Assembly (NCBI RefSeq): GCF_900112045.1
Contig: NZ_FOJW01000011.1
Coordinates: 62,001-126,000 of the forward strand
Direction: 5' to 3'
Length of the DNA: 64,000 nucleotides
From: Lentibacillus halodurans
Lineage (GTDB): Bacteria; Bacillota; Bacilli; Bacillales; Amphibacillaceae
A model generated the notes under the pieces. That model was not told the origin of the DNA. It saw nothing but the letters and a program-made list of their open reading frames with translations, and did no database searches. Shown here one piece after another: positions 35,926 through 45,055 of the stretch (its first letter is position 1; the number at the start of each line of letters is the position of its first letter). The position numbers were made by a program, and so were the translations under genes.

Positions 35926-35953
35926 AGGAATCGGCGGAGTGCCGATTCCTTTG
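35926..35953 (+). terminator. Putative terminator of ytpI
   Basis: AGGAATCGGC and GCCGATTCCT are exact inverted repeats around a 5-nt loop, followed by TTGATTG on the plus strand. The T run is short, so confidence is moderate. Confidence 0.55.
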
Positions 35954-36037
35954 ATTGAACGTAAAATAGATAGATTACGTTGACCTTATAAGGGCACTTC
36001 GGTACTCGCTATATGACGAAGCTTGGCCTGAGTTTTT

Positions 36038-37348
36038 CTAATAACGGTCGATCAATTGGGCCATCAGGAGACCCTTTCCGACCATTTTCTTTCCGCCGAA
36101 TACTTCAATATCCATTTTGGCGTAAATGCGGCCGGCTTCCAGAATATTTGGTTTAATCGTCAGTTTACTGTCAATCTGTACCGGCTTTAAAAAGTAAACC
36201 GTCAAATTCTCCACGACAAGGTCACCTTTTTTGTAATGGCGCAAAAGCCGACTGCTCGCTTCTGACATTAACGCCGTAAATACACCGTTGGAAAGTGTAC
36301 CTATCTGATTCGTCATTTGCGGTGTCACATGAGCATGAAAAACAGTCTGATCCTCTTCTGCTGGAATCAGGTTATTCGCTACAATATCATCAATCGTCTC
36401 ACCGATTTGTGGCTGCCGCTGAATTTGCTGCAGGGCTTTCAGTACATCCTGCCGTGAAACAACGCCTTTAAGCCTGTTTGACTCATCTACCACCGGAACA
36501 ACCTCGATGCCTTCCCAAACCATCATATGCGCAACATAGGCCAGTGAGGTTTTATCCTGAGCAGAAATCGGGTTTTTCGTCATGATTTTTTCAACAGATG
36601 TTGTCTTATCTTTTCCGATGACATCCTTTGAGGTAATCATCCCCGCTACACGTTCTTTGTCATCGACCACCGGATACCGCGTATGTGCCGATTGTTCATT
36701 TAATTCATACCAGCGCTCCAGTTTATCTTTTGTATATAAATATAACGACTGATCATATGGTGAATAAATATCCCCGACGAATACGATTTCTTTTTTGATC
36801 AGCTGATCGTAAATCGCTCTATTAATCATGGCAGCAACCGTAAATGTATCATAGCTAGTTGACATGACCGGCAGTTGTTTGTCATCGGCGAGCTGCTTAA
36901 TTCTGTCATCTGTATCAAATCCGCCCGTAATTAATACTGCAGCCCCTTCACTTAATGCCAATTCATGTGCTTTGACCCGGTTACCTACAATCAGCAATGA
37001 ACCAGCTTCTGTATACCGCATCATGGCTTCAAGCTGCATCGCGCCGATAACGAATTTATTTAATGTTTTATGTAGCCCTTCACGACCACCCAACACTTGT
37101 CCATCCACAATTTTGATCACTTCGGCAAATGTCAGCCTTTCAAAGTTCTCCTTCTTTTTCCGCTCAATCCTGATCGTACCTACCCGCTCGATCGTACTGA
37201 CAATCCCTTGATTTTCTGCATCCTTAATGGCCCGGTAGGCAGTCCCTTCACTCACATTCAATGATTTTGCAATCTGCCTGACTGAGATTTTATGACCGAT
37301 TTCCAGTGATAAAATATGCTGTAAAATCTGTTCGTGTTTCGTAGCCAT
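36038..37348 (-). CDS. ytoI: YtoI, DRTGG-CBS-hotdog regulatory protein
   Basis: 436 residues in four parts: an N-terminal winged HTH (VRQIAKSLNVSEGTAYRAIKD), a DRTGG domain (about 65-180), two CBS motifs (RYPVVDDKERVAGMITSKDV; VVPVVDESNRLKGVVSRQDV) and a C-terminal thioesterase-like hotdog (about 330-436). This order matches B. subtilis YtoI. CBS pairs usually bind adenine nucleotides, so it is probably a ligand-sensing DNA-binding protein. The start is ATG 37346-37348 with GGTGA five bases upstream. Confidence 0.88.
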   Translation of the reverse strand: MATKHEQILQHILSLEIGHKISVRQIAKSLNVSEGTAYRAIKDAENQGIVSTIERVGTIRIERKKKENFERLTFAEVIKIVDGQVLGGREGLHKTLNKFVIGAMQLEAMMRYTEAGSLLIVGNRVKAHELALSEGAAVLITGGFDTDDRIKQLADDKQLPVMSTSYDTFTVAAMINRAIYDQLIKKEIVFVGDIYSPYDQSLYLYTKDKLERWYELNEQSAHTRYPVVDDKERVAGMITSKDVIGKDKTTSVEKIMTKNPISAQDKTSLAYVAHMMVWEGIEVVPVVDESNRLKGVVSRQDVLKALQQIQRQPQIGETIDDIVANNLIPAEEDQTVFHAHVTPQMTNQIGTLSNGVFTALMSEASSRLLRHYKKGDLVVENLTVYFLKPVQIDSKLTIKPNILEAGRIYAKMDIEVFGGKKMVGKGLLMAQLIDRY

Positions 37349-37425
37349 TGATTCACCGACTTTCAACTGTACTAGTCTTTATACTTATCTTATATTATAC
37401 AGTTGATACAGTGAAACCTCAATGG

Positions 37426-37647
37426 TTAAGCCCTTTGTCGAGATCCTGTATGCTCCTGTTCCATTACTGGGGGTTTTGTCATTTGCAAAAGTGTTGCAAA
37501 ATTGGCCCCAACAACCAGTAAAAAGAATCCAAGCCATAATCCCCAAAACAGTACTGCTTCTTGTGTGATGGCACTCGGAATTACCGGCCAGGCAATATAC
37601 AGGAAAAAGCCAGCCAGCAGTAAGCGCAATATCGCATAATGACGCAC
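37426..37647 (-). CDS. Small two-span membrane protein of unknown function
   Basis: 73 residues: two hydrophobic segments (ILRLLLAGFFLYIAWPVIP and FWGLWLGFFLLVVGANFATLL) and a short polar tail. GGGAGGAGAT precedes the ATG. It lies between comC and ytoI on the same strand. I do not recognise the family. Confidence 0.7.
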   Translation of the reverse strand: MRHYAILRLLLAGFFLYIAWPVIPSAITQEAVLFWGLWLGFFLLVVGANFATLLQMTKPPVMEQEHTGSRQRA

Positions 37648-37714
37648 TTATATCTCCTCCCTCGCTATTAATCTATGATGAAAGCAGGAGGTGCAGAACT
37701 GACAGACAAAACTT

Positions 37715-38476
37715 TCATCCCTGCAGCCAATCATGAAAATACCAGCCTAATAAAATATCCCCGTGAAAATAGGTTATGATCGATGCGATAACGATATATG
37801 GACCGAATGGAACCGGCTGCTGCCGGTCAATAACTTTCAGCAGGAGTAATACAAGTCCGATAACTGCACCGATCATACAAGAAAGAAATAAAGCTAACAG
37901 CGTTTTTTCAAACCCCAATACGATACCTAAAAGGCCAAACAACTTCATATCGCCTGCACCCATACCGCCGCGGCTCACAAGAATGACAATCGCAATAATG
38001 AGGACGCCGGCAAAAGCTCCTGCAATTGAGGACCACCACGTATCCAGCGGCCGGATAAAGCGTGCCAAAACCAATAGCGGAAAAAAGAATAGCAATATAC
38101 TGTTCGGAATAAGCATGTATCGAATGTCGGAAACAAGTATGATCACCAGCAATGACATCAATATGAGCGCCGTTATTAATTCAAAGTCCAATCCCGACTG
38201 TATGTAACAGAATACAAACAATACGCCTGTTGTTAACTCGATCACCGGATACAGAAGTGAAATGCTTCCATTGCAATGTCTGCACTTTCCACGCTGCATC
38301 ATGTAAGATAAAACAGGAATAAGCTCAGGCCATGACAAGGGGTGTTGACATTGCGGGCAAACCGAACGGTCATTAGTAAAGGACTTTTTTTGGGGTATAC
38401 GCAATCCAATGACATTGAAAAATGAACCGAAGATCAGACCAAGCAGGAAGAATAATAGAATGAGAAGATTATCCAT
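37715..38476 (-). CDS. comC: ComC, type IV prepilin leader peptidase
   Basis: 253 residues, family A24. The N-terminal cytoplasmic loop has two CxxC pairs (CPQC, CRHC). The catalytic aspartates lie in VSDIRYMLIPN and MGAGDMKLFG (GxGD). About seven to eight membrane segments. It cleaves and methylates ComG-type pseudopilins for DNA uptake. The B. subtilis comC gene lies elsewhere, so this is a local difference in gene order. No comG gene is near. Confidence 0.92.
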   Translation of the reverse strand: MDNLLILLFFLLGLIFGSFFNVIGLRIPQKKSFTNDRSVCPQCQHPLSWPELIPVLSYMMQRGKCRHCNGSISLLYPVIELTTGVLFVFCYIQSGLDFELITALILMSLLVIILVSDIRYMLIPNSILLFFFPLLVLARFIRPLDTWWSSIAGAFAGVLIIAIVILVSRGGMGAGDMKLFGLLGIVLGFEKTLLALFLSCMIGAVIGLVLLLLKVIDRQQPVPFGPYIVIASIITYFHGDILLGWYFHDWLQG

Positions 38477-38663
38477 TACTGTGCTCCTTGTTCCATTCTA
38501 AAATGAATGATAATAGATTTATGACACAAGAACATTATACCATGTCAAGGCCAGTATGGAATAAGAAAGTTTGCTAAAGTTGAAAATCCAAAACTGAATG
38601 TATAGCTCCGTCTTGTTAGAGGGCACCGAAGTTTTCCCTTGATATGCATGCTGACGTTTATAA

Positions 38664-38697
38664 TTTAAAAAACGTGAGCCATCGCCCACGTTTTTTG
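38664..38697 (-). terminator. Intrinsic terminator of ytkL
   Basis: AAAAAACGTG and CACGTTTTTT flank a short GC-rich core; on the minus strand TTTTTTAAATT follows. It lies immediately after the ytkL stop. Confidence 0.85.
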
Positions 38698-38702
38698 TCC
38701 GT

Positions 38703-39383
38703 TTACAAATCCACTGAATCCCCGATTTTCATCGCAAGTCCTTGTCCGGTTTTCACCTTGGAGACGAAATCATCCGGATCCTGTTCAATCATCGGGAATG
38801 TATTATAATGTACGGGTACGACTGTCGTAGCATTGATCCAATCTGAGGCAATCAGCGCATCATCAGGTCCCATCGTGAAATTATCACCGATTGGCACAAA
38901 CGCTATATCGATGTCGTTCATATCACCGATCAGCTTCAGATCACTGAACAGTCCCGTATCACCGACATGATAAACGGTTTTGCCATCAATCGTCAGCAGA
39001 ATTCCACCCGGCATACCAGTATAAATAATAGTACCATCTTCTTCTGTATAGGATGAACCGTGAAATGCCTGGGTGAATTTCACTTTCCCGAAATCAAATT
39101 CATGAGCCCCGCCGATATGCATATTATGAGTGTTCAGCCCTTTATTACCAAGGTAATCGGCCAGCTCATTCGGGGCTACGACCAGTGCATCGTTTCGTTT
39201 GGCAATTTCTTCAGTGTCCCCGACATGGTCATTATGGCCGTGTGTCAGCAAAATAACATCTGCCTCAACAGACCCTGCATCAAGGTCACATGCTTCATTC
39301 CCGGAAATAAACGGATCGATTAAAATGGTGTGGCTGTCTGTTTCAATCCGGACCACAGAATGTCCATGATAAGATACTTTCAT
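38703..39383 (-). CDS. ytkL: YtkL, metal-dependent hydrolase (UPF0173)
   Basis: 226 residues of the metallo-beta-lactamase fold. Metal ligands: [11 protein letters not shown] (HxHxDH), VGDTGLFSD and the final VPVHYNTFP. It belongs to the UlaG-like UPF0173 group (YtkL is about 227 residues). The substrate is unknown. Confidence 0.92.
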   Translation of the reverse strand: MKVSYHGHSVVRIETDSHTILIDPFISGNEACDLDAGSVEADVILLTHGHNDHVGDTEEIAKRNDALVVAPNELADYLGNKGLNTHNMHIGGAHEFDFGKVKFTQAFHGSSYTEEDGTIIYTGMPGGILLTIDGKTVYHVGDTGLFSDLKLIGDMNDIDIAFVPIGDNFTMGPDDALIASDWINATTVVPVHYNTFPMIEQDPDDFVSKVKTGQGLAMKIGDSVDL

Positions 39384-39520
39384 GTCTATCGCTCCTTTAG
39401 CTCAATAGTCTGCACTATATATATTCGATAGAGGCCTTCCTGATTCCTTTACCCGTTTTGGATTTTTTTATGCAAATTTCGGGATAAAGAACAGACTGAA
39501 TCCCCCCCGGGGCTTCATAT

Positions 39521-40195
39521 TTATTCTTTTCCAATCTTCTTTTTAAGTTCTGCCAGTTCATCGTCAATTTCGCCATGATCATTGTTTAATTTGTCAAATT
39601 CCTCATCAAGTGACCGGCCTTCATGTGTTAAATCTTCACTTGTATCGGCTTCTGCCTCATACTGCAAGACTTTTTCTTCCATCCGTTCAAAACCTTTTTT
39701 CGATTCATCACTGCCGATTGCTGACATCGTTCGGTTCATTTTTGTTCTTGTTTTGGCCGATTCCGCACGAGCCTGAAGGGAATCTTTCTTCAGTTTCATT
39801 TGTTGGTATTCCTTTTTCATTTCATCCAGTTTATCACGTAATACGTTACTGTCCTTGTTTGCCTGTTCCCAGGATTCCTGCAATAATTCAGCCTGTTTCT
39901 CCTGTTCTACCTTATTTTCCAGTGCACGTTTGGCCAAATCGTCATTACCTGCTTCAATTGCCTGTTCAGCCTGTTTGTGCCGTTTTTCCACTTTCGCCTG
40001 TGCATCATCAGCCTTCCGCTTCAGCATTTTTTCATTAGCGATTTGTTTCGCAACTGCCGATTCAACTTCCTGGATATCACTCTCCATATCCCGCATGAAC
40101 TGATCGAGCATTTTCACCGGATCCTCCGCCTTGTCAAGCATAGCATTCAGCTCTGAACTGACAACGGTCGAAACGCGTTTAAAGAACTTAAACAT
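39521..40195 (-). CDS. pspA: PspA/IM30 family phage-shock protein
   Basis: 224 residues, almost all helical coiled coil. The N-terminus MFKFFKRVSTVVSSELNAML is the amphipathic membrane-binding helix, followed by DPVKMLDQFMRDMESDI. PspA oligomers coat and stabilise a stressed membrane. A textbook sigma-W promoter precedes it, as for B. subtilis pspA. The LiaH paralogue is similar in fold, but the promoter points to PspA. AAGGAGGG precedes the start. Confidence 0.9.
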   Translation of the reverse strand: MFKFFKRVSTVVSSELNAMLDKAEDPVKMLDQFMRDMESDIQEVESAVAKQIANEKMLKRKADDAQAKVEKRHKQAEQAIEAGNDDLAKRALENKVEQEKQAELLQESWEQANKDSNVLRDKLDEMKKEYQQMKLKKDSLQARAESAKTRTKMNRTMSAIGSDESKKGFERMEEKVLQYEAEADTSEDLTHEGRSLDEEFDKLNNDHGEIDDELAELKKKIGKE

Positions 40196-40259
40196 GTATA
40201 TGCCCTCCTTGTTTTAAATTATTTACAAGTCCCGTCATTCTGAATGTTTCCCTATGCAA

Positions 40260-40285
40260 TACGATGATAATCCATAAAAGTTTCA
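40260..40285 (-). promoter_or_regulatory. Sigma-W promoter of pspA
   Basis: Minus strand: TGAAAC (40280-40285), exactly 16 bp, CGTA (40260-40263). Both boxes match the sigma-W consensus in full. The start of pspA lies 64 bp further on. Confidence 0.8.
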
Positions 40286-40351
40286 AAAATGAACAATTTT
40301 TCGGATTTGATTTGTTATAATGGACCTACAATTAGAATAGGGGTGATCACA

Positions 40352-41449
40352 ATGACAGAAAGATTGGACTTGCTGCTTGGTGAACTGAAAAAGAATGACC
40401 AGGACAGTATGCTGATTACGTCAGCGGCGAATTTTTACTATCTAAGCAATTATTATACAGATCCGCACGAACGCCTTATTGCTGTTTATATCAGCCGATA
40501 TCATGATCCATTAATGATTATACCCGCAATGGAGAAGGAAGATGCCAAAAATGCAGGATGGAAGTATGAGATCATTGCTTACAGTGACCATGAGAATCCG
40601 TGGAAACTGTTTCGCCAATTTCTGACACGCAACGAGAGTAGGCCGCAATCAATGGCATTGGAGCAAAACCATCTGACATTGGAACGCTTTGAACACATCA
40701 AAACAGTACTTCCGGATGCCATTTTCACCGATGCACAGGAAATATTGGCTAATTTAAGGGTGATCAAAAACAGACAGGAGTATGGACTTCTTAAAGAAGC
40801 TGCGGCACTTGCTGATTTCGGTATCAAAACGGGTGTTAAAGCAATAAAACAGGATGTCAGTGAACTCGAAATCATTGCAAAAGTTGAGTACGAACTGAAA
40901 AAACAAGGCGTCCGGCAAATGTCCTTTTCCACGATGACTTTATCAGGTGCTAAAACCGCATCACCACACGGGACACCTTCCATGAAAACAATTGGGAAAG
41001 GGGATCTTGTACTGTTTGATCTTGGGGTGGTTTATGAAGGTTATTGCTCTGATATTAGCAGGACGGTTGCCTTTAAATCAGCAACACCCGAACAGGAAAA
41101 GATCTACAATACCGTACTGGACGGACAGATAAAGGCCATTGAGGCATCCAGGCAAGGTACGTCGGTCGGACAAGTTGACTTGGCAGCACGCAGGCACATT
41201 GAGCAAGCAGGCTATGGCGACTATTTCACCCACAGGATCGGACATGGACTTGGAATTGAAACGCACGAATATCCATCGATGCATAGCCAGAACAAGCTGC
41301 CGCTTCAAACAGGTATGTGCTATACGATTGAGCCAGGTATTTATGTCCCGGGGCAAGGCGGTGTGCGAATTGAAGATATGGTTTTCATGACCGATAAAGG
41401 CCCAGAAATATTGACTGAATATCCGAAAGAACTGCAAATTGTGGATTAA
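40352..41449 (+). CDS. Xaa-Pro dipeptidase/aminopeptidase (M24B)
   Basis: 365 residues. N-terminal creatinase-like domain, then the pita-bread fold with five metal ligands: two Asp (DLGVVYEGYCSD), His (HRIGHGLGIETHEYP), Glu (TIEPGIYVPGQGG) and Glu (VRIEDMVF). It should cleave dipeptides or N-terminal residues before proline in the cytoplasm. The start is ATG 40352-40354 after AGGGGTGAT; an upstream in-frame ATG at 40289 lies in the divergent promoter region. Confidence 0.92.
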   Translation: MTERLDLLLGELKKNDQDSMLITSAANFYYLSNYYTDPHERLIAVYISRYHDPLMIIPAMEKEDAKNAGWKYEIIAYSDHENPWKLFRQFLTRNESRPQSMALEQNHLTLERFEHIKTVLPDAIFTDAQEILANLRVIKNRQEYGLLKEAAALADFGIKTGVKAIKQDVSELEIIAKVEYELKKQGVRQMSFSTMTLSGAKTASPHGTPSMKTIGKGDLVLFDLGVVYEGYCSDISRTVAFKSATPEQEKIYNTVLDGQIKAIEASRQGTSVGQVDLAARRHIEQAGYGDYFTHRIGHGLGIETHEYPSMHSQNKLPLQTGMCYTIEPGIYVPGQGGVRIEDMVFMTDKGPEILTEYPKELQIVD

Positions 41450-41510
41450 TCAGCAGATATCCTATTAATAAGGTCGGTCTTTATGAACCGATTGCCTTCG
41501 ATATCAACTG

Positions 41511-41547
41511 AATTAAAGCGGCACCTGAGTCAGGTGCCGCTTTAATT
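41511..41547. terminator. Bidirectional terminator between the peptidase gene and ald
   Basis: AATTAAAGCGGCACCTGA and its exact inverse flank one base, an 18-bp perfect stem with T-rich ends on both strands. It can end both convergent genes. Confidence 0.9.
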
Positions 41548-41549
41548 CA

Positions 41550-42671
41550 TTATTCTTTTCCAAGTAGTGCATGCACATCATCATAATGCAAACCATGGGA
41601 TTCAGCAACTGCTTTATATGTGACATATCCATCCAGTGTATTGATTCCTTTTAACAATTTTTCGTCATCAAGGCAGGCCTGTAGATATCCTTTATTTGCC
41701 AGCTTCAGTGCATATGGCACTGTCACATTTGTCAGTCCGATTGTTGATGTACGCGGGACCGCGCCAGGCATATTCGCAACTGCATAATGCAAAACACCAT
41801 GCTTTTTGTAAGTTGGATTATCATGTGTTGTAATCCGGTCGCTCGTTTCAACAATGCCGCCCTGATCAATCGCAACGTCAACAATGACTGACTCTTCCGG
41901 CATTGACTTAATCATTTCCTCTGTTACCAATTTCGGTGCTTTTGCTCCCGGGATCAAAACAGCACCAATCACAAGATCAGATTCTGCGGCGGAGTCACTG
42001 ATATTTTTCGGATTGGACATCAATGTATTGATATCCGAACCAAAAATATCATCCAGCTGACGCAGACGCTCCGGATTCAAATCAATAATGGTCACGTCAG
42101 CACCAAGCCCCATTGCCATTTTGGCTGCGTTTGTACCAACTACACCACCACCGATGACAGTCACCTTCCCGCGTTTTACACCAGGAATTCCTGAAAGTAA
42201 TACACCTTTCCCACCTTTGGTCTTCTCCAGAAACTGTGCACCAATTTGCGATGCCATACGCCCAGCAACCTCACTCATCGGGGTCAATAGCGGCAATGAA
42301 CCATTATCAAGCTGTACTGTTTCGTATGCAATGCCGACTACTTTCTTGTCAATCAACGCTTCGGTCAATTTCGGTTCCGCTGCCAAGTGTAAATAGGTAA
42401 ATAAAATTTGACCTTCATAAAAATAGTCATACTCCTCAGGAAGCGGCTCTTTAACCTTCATGACCATTTCTTTTGACCAAGCTTCTTCTGCAGATGAAAC
42501 GATCGTCGCTCCTTCCACTCTATACGCTTCATCCGGAAAACCTGATCCCAGTCCGGCACCAGTCTCAACATAGACCTCATGGCCAGCATCTGTTAATGTA
42601 ACCACTCCGGCCGGTGTCATGGCTACCCTGTTTTCGTTATTTTTAATTTCCTTTGGCACTCCAATTTTCAT
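41550..42671 (-). CDS. ald: Alanine dehydrogenase
   Basis: 373 residues. N-terminal [20 protein letters not shown], catalytic Lys in [12 protein letters not shown], catalytic His in [10 protein letters not shown], and the NAD site [15 protein letters not shown]. It deaminates alanine to pyruvate with NAD and supports growth on alanine and sporulation. Transcribed alone and closed by the terminator at 41511-41547. Confidence 0.96.
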   Translation of the reverse strand: MKIGVPKEIKNNENRVAMTPAGVVTLTDAGHEVYVETGAGLGSGFPDEAYRVEGATIVSSAEEAWSKEMVMKVKEPLPEEYDYFYEGQILFTYLHLAAEPKLTEALIDKKVVGIAYETVQLDNGSLPLLTPMSEVAGRMASQIGAQFLEKTKGGKGVLLSGIPGVKRGKVTVIGGGVVGTNAAKMAMGLGADVTIIDLNPERLRQLDDIFGSDINTLMSNPKNISDSAAESDLVIGAVLIPGAKAPKLVTEEMIKSMPEESVIVDVAIDQGGIVETSDRITTHDNPTYKKHGVLHYAVANMPGAVPRTSTIGLTNVTVPYALKLANKGYLQACLDDEKLLKGINTLDGYVTYKAVAESHGLHYDDVHALLGKE

Positions 42672-42759
42672 TGAATATACCCCCTATGTTATGTATATAT
42701 AAAATACCATGAAAGCATTTTCATTATAACAAATCCCGACAGGAAAAAACATTCAAATA

Positions 42760-43518
42760 TTATCGGTAGCGATTGATAACATCGATTCCACCTGTGATTT
42801 CAAAAATAGATCCGGTAATCATGTCTGAATCACAGTCACATAAATATAAAATTACACGAGCGATATCCTCTCCTGTTCCGGGCCTGCCAATTGGTGTCTT
42901 ATCGTCACGAACTTTTCGGCTGTCTTCAATACCGGCTTCTTTCATCTCACCGACAATATTGCCGGGACACACCATATTGGACGTAATTTGATACTCCGCC
43001 TCTTCAAATGCAACTGTTTTTGTCAGTGAAACAAGACCGCTTTTGGCAGCTGCAAATGCAGAACGATACAGCCAGCCTGAAGCACTGTTGGCTCCCTGAA
43101 AGCCATAATTGACAATCCGCCCAAAACGCTGCTTTCGCATATGCGGGATCGTTTCTTTAAGCAAATAAAAAACGGCATCAAGGTTGCCATGGATCATTTC
43201 GTCCCATTCATCATCGGAATAATCAAGCAGTTTTTTCCGTTCAAATACAAACGGACCTGCATTGTTAATCAGATAGTCGATTCCACCATGAGATTCCACT
43301 GCGGTATTCACCAGGTTATTTATCGCCTGTTGATCGGTTATATCAGCTTGTTCAATATGTAGCAAATCACTGTATGATGCGAGCTCTGCCTGGACGTTCC
43401 GTGCCTTCTCAGCATTATGGTGGTACGTTGTGGTGACATGATGGCCGGCTTCCAAAAATGTTTGAACGACTTGCCTTCCCAGTCCTGATGTACCTGCTGT
43501 TATCAATGCATGTCCCAT
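42760..43518 (-). CDS. ytkK: YtkK-like SDR protein lacking the catalytic Ser-Tyr
   Basis: 252 residues of the SDR fold: ALITAGTSGLGRQVV (cofactor loop), INNAGPF, and a C-terminus ITGSIFEITGGIDVI. At the active site the YxxxK tyrosine is Phe (RSAFAAAKSGL) and the Ser 13 residues ahead is Gly (YGFQGANSAS). B. subtilis YtkK, beside ytkL, appears to share this, so it is likely a conserved non-classical SDR rather than a broken one. The start is ATG 43516-43518 after GGAGGAAC; a longer frame from 43563 has no ribosome site. Confidence 0.85.
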   Translation of the reverse strand: MGHALITAGTSGLGRQVVQTFLEAGHHVTTTYHHNAEKARNVQAELASYSDLLHIEQADITDQQAINNLVNTAVESHGGIDYLINNAGPFVFERKKLLDYSDDEWDEMIHGNLDAVFYLLKETIPHMRKQRFGRIVNYGFQGANSASGWLYRSAFAAAKSGLVSLTKTVAFEEAEYQITSNMVCPGNIVGEMKEAGIEDSRKVRDDKTPIGRPGTGEDIARVILYLCDCDSDMITGSIFEITGGIDVINRYR

Positions 43519-43641
43519 CGGCTGTTCCTCCTTTTCTGCAGTATTTGCTGAAACGCTTATCATGACTGAAATTATAACATAATATAATGTAATAAGTCAG
43601 TTGAACAATCCACCCCGCAGCAAGGATGATTGTTCAGCATC

Positions 43642-43794
43642 TTAATTTTTCTGATTATTATACGTGTGGATGCTCCGGTTATTGGAGAGTTTATCCTTAT
43701 CTTCAATCACACCGCTCTGATAGCTCTCAAATAATTGATTTTGCACGGCCGAAATACCTTGTTTATCTTCAACCCATTTATTTTTCCTGACCAA
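43642..43794 (-). CDS. 50-residue small protein of unknown function
   Basis: The start is TTG 43792-43794, seven bases after a near-perfect GGAGGTG ribosome site. The product reads VRKNKWVEDKQGISAVQNQ, then LFESYQSGVIEDKDKLSNNR and SIHTYNNQKN. It is hydrophilic and charged with no membrane segment. The strong ribosome site and protein-like composition support it. I do not recognise a family; it resembles the many small Bacillus proteins made late in growth. It is divergent from the uspA gene. Confidence 0.55.
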   Translation of the reverse strand: MVRKNKWVEDKQGISAVQNQLFESYQSGVIEDKDKLSNNRSIHTYNNQKN

Positions 43795-43924
43795 GTTTCA
43801 TCACCTCCATTCTTAGTTTGTTCACCATGAATACACAAAACAGTAATTTCTTTTTCCAGTTTTGGTAAATACGATTGTCATTCGATATTAAAGGGTAATA
43901 AAATAATAAAAGGAGGGATTTCCA

Positions 43925-44353
43925 GTGGAATATAAGCATATTGTCGTAGCAGTAGATGGGTCTGAGGCTTCTGAAAAAGCATTCCGGAAAGCGCTGGATA
44001 TTGTAAAACGAAATGACGCACGGATGATATTGGCTCATGTTGTTGATTCAAGAACTTTTGCCACAGCTGAGGCATATGACAGAACATTGGCTGAACGTGC
44101 AGAGGAATACGCAAAAGATTTGGTGGACAGTTACGTGGAAAATGCAAAAGTTGCGGGGATAACCAAGTTGATAAGGTGTGTCGAGTATGGATCACCAAAA
44201 GTAAAAATTGCCAAAGATATAGCGGGAAGCTTTGGAGCGGATTTAATTATTTGTGGTGCAACAGGAATGGGAGCCGTCGAACGTTTCCTGATTGGCAGTG
44301 TTTCGGAAAGCATTACAAGATATGCCAGCTGTGACGTGCTGGTCGTACGCTGA
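43925..44353 (+). CDS. Universal stress protein (UspA family)
   Basis: 142 residues. N-terminal HIVVAVDGSEASEKAF, and the ATP-binding G-x2-G-x9-GS motif in GATGMGAVERFLIGSVSESI, so it is of the ATP-binding type. The C-terminal strand CDVLVVR is standard. The start is GTG at 43925 after AAAAGGAGGG. Usp proteins help survival under stress and starvation; the exact role is unknown. Confidence 0.92.
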   Translation: MEYKHIVVAVDGSEASEKAFRKALDIVKRNDARMILAHVVDSRTFATAEAYDRTLAERAEEYAKDLVDSYVENAKVAGITKLIRCVEYGSPKVKIAKDIAGSFGADLIICGATGMGAVERFLIGSVSESITRYASCDVLVVR

Positions 44354-44421
44354 CCAATGTGCTTGGTGAGTTGACGGCTCCATGTTTTCCTGCTGGTAAT
44401 GTTCACGTGAATTGGTACTGC

Positions 44422-44463
44422 TCGCGCGACCCACTGTTACCTTGCTGACTGCATGTCGCGCGA
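44422..44463. repeat. Inverted repeat TCGCGCGAC/GTCGCGCGA
   Basis: Exact 9-bp arms at 44422-44430 and 44455-44463 around 24 nt, in the 176-bp uspA-moaB gap. It is unusually GC-rich for the region, and a looser GGTAC pair lies outside it (44414-44418 and 44486-44490). It may be a dispersed palindromic element or a loose convergent terminator (no T run). Confidence 0.45.
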
Positions 44464-44529
44464 TTTAATCGTGCTTGCTCGATTTGGTACCACTGCTGTC
44501 GCATATTTCCGCAGGGGCAATCTGGGAAA

Positions 44530-45042
44530 TTACCGAATATCTTTTCGCAATTCATTGACAACATGATTGATTTCAGGAATGATCAGTTTATTCATAGCTA
44601 ATTTCACAGCGCCGGATGAACCGGGGGTTGCAAAAATAGCTTTATTCCCGATCACCCCCGCAATCGCACGTGACAGAATGGCGGCCGAACCAATGTCTTC
44701 CTGATAACTGAGCATACGGAATATTTCACCAAATCCGTTCATTTCTTTATCAAGCATCGGCTCTATGGTTTCAATCGTCACATCACGATGGGCAATACCG
44801 GTTCCGCCATTCATTAAGATGATATCAACATTGGCGTTTTCACATCCTGCCGTAATCTGATTCCGAATAGCACGCTTTTCATCCGGAACAATCGCTTTTT
44901 CAACGACATGATGACCAGCTTCCTCAAACAATGCAGTCATCAGATTTCCGCTTTTATCTGTTTCCGACTGTCTTGTATCACTTATCGTTATGACCATACA
45001 ATTAATCGGATTATTTCCCAGTTTATGCTCATGAACAGACAA
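44530..45042 (-). CDS. moaB: MoaB/Mog-like molybdopterin adenylyltransferase
   Basis: 170 residues. The MPT-binding motifs LMNGGTGIAHRDVTIE and FATPGSSGAVKLAM are clear. MoaB/MogA proteins adenylate molybdopterin before metal insertion. It lies 13 bp after ackA on the same strand, the order seen in B. subtilis. No other moa/moe gene is here. Confidence 0.92.
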   Translation of the reverse strand: MSVHEHKLGNNPINCMVITISDTRQSETDKSGNLMTALFEEAGHHVVEKAIVPDEKRAIRNQITAGCENANVDIILMNGGTGIAHRDVTIETIEPMLDKEMNGFGEIFRMLSYQEDIGSAAILSRAIAGVIGNKAIFATPGSSGAVKLAMNKLIIPEINHVVNELRKDIR

Positions 45043-45055
45043 ATCAGTCTCCCCC

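Noticed and set aside
43551-43565. A cre-like sequence TGAAACGCTTATCA before ytkK
   Set aside because: The central CG is one base out of register with the cre consensus.
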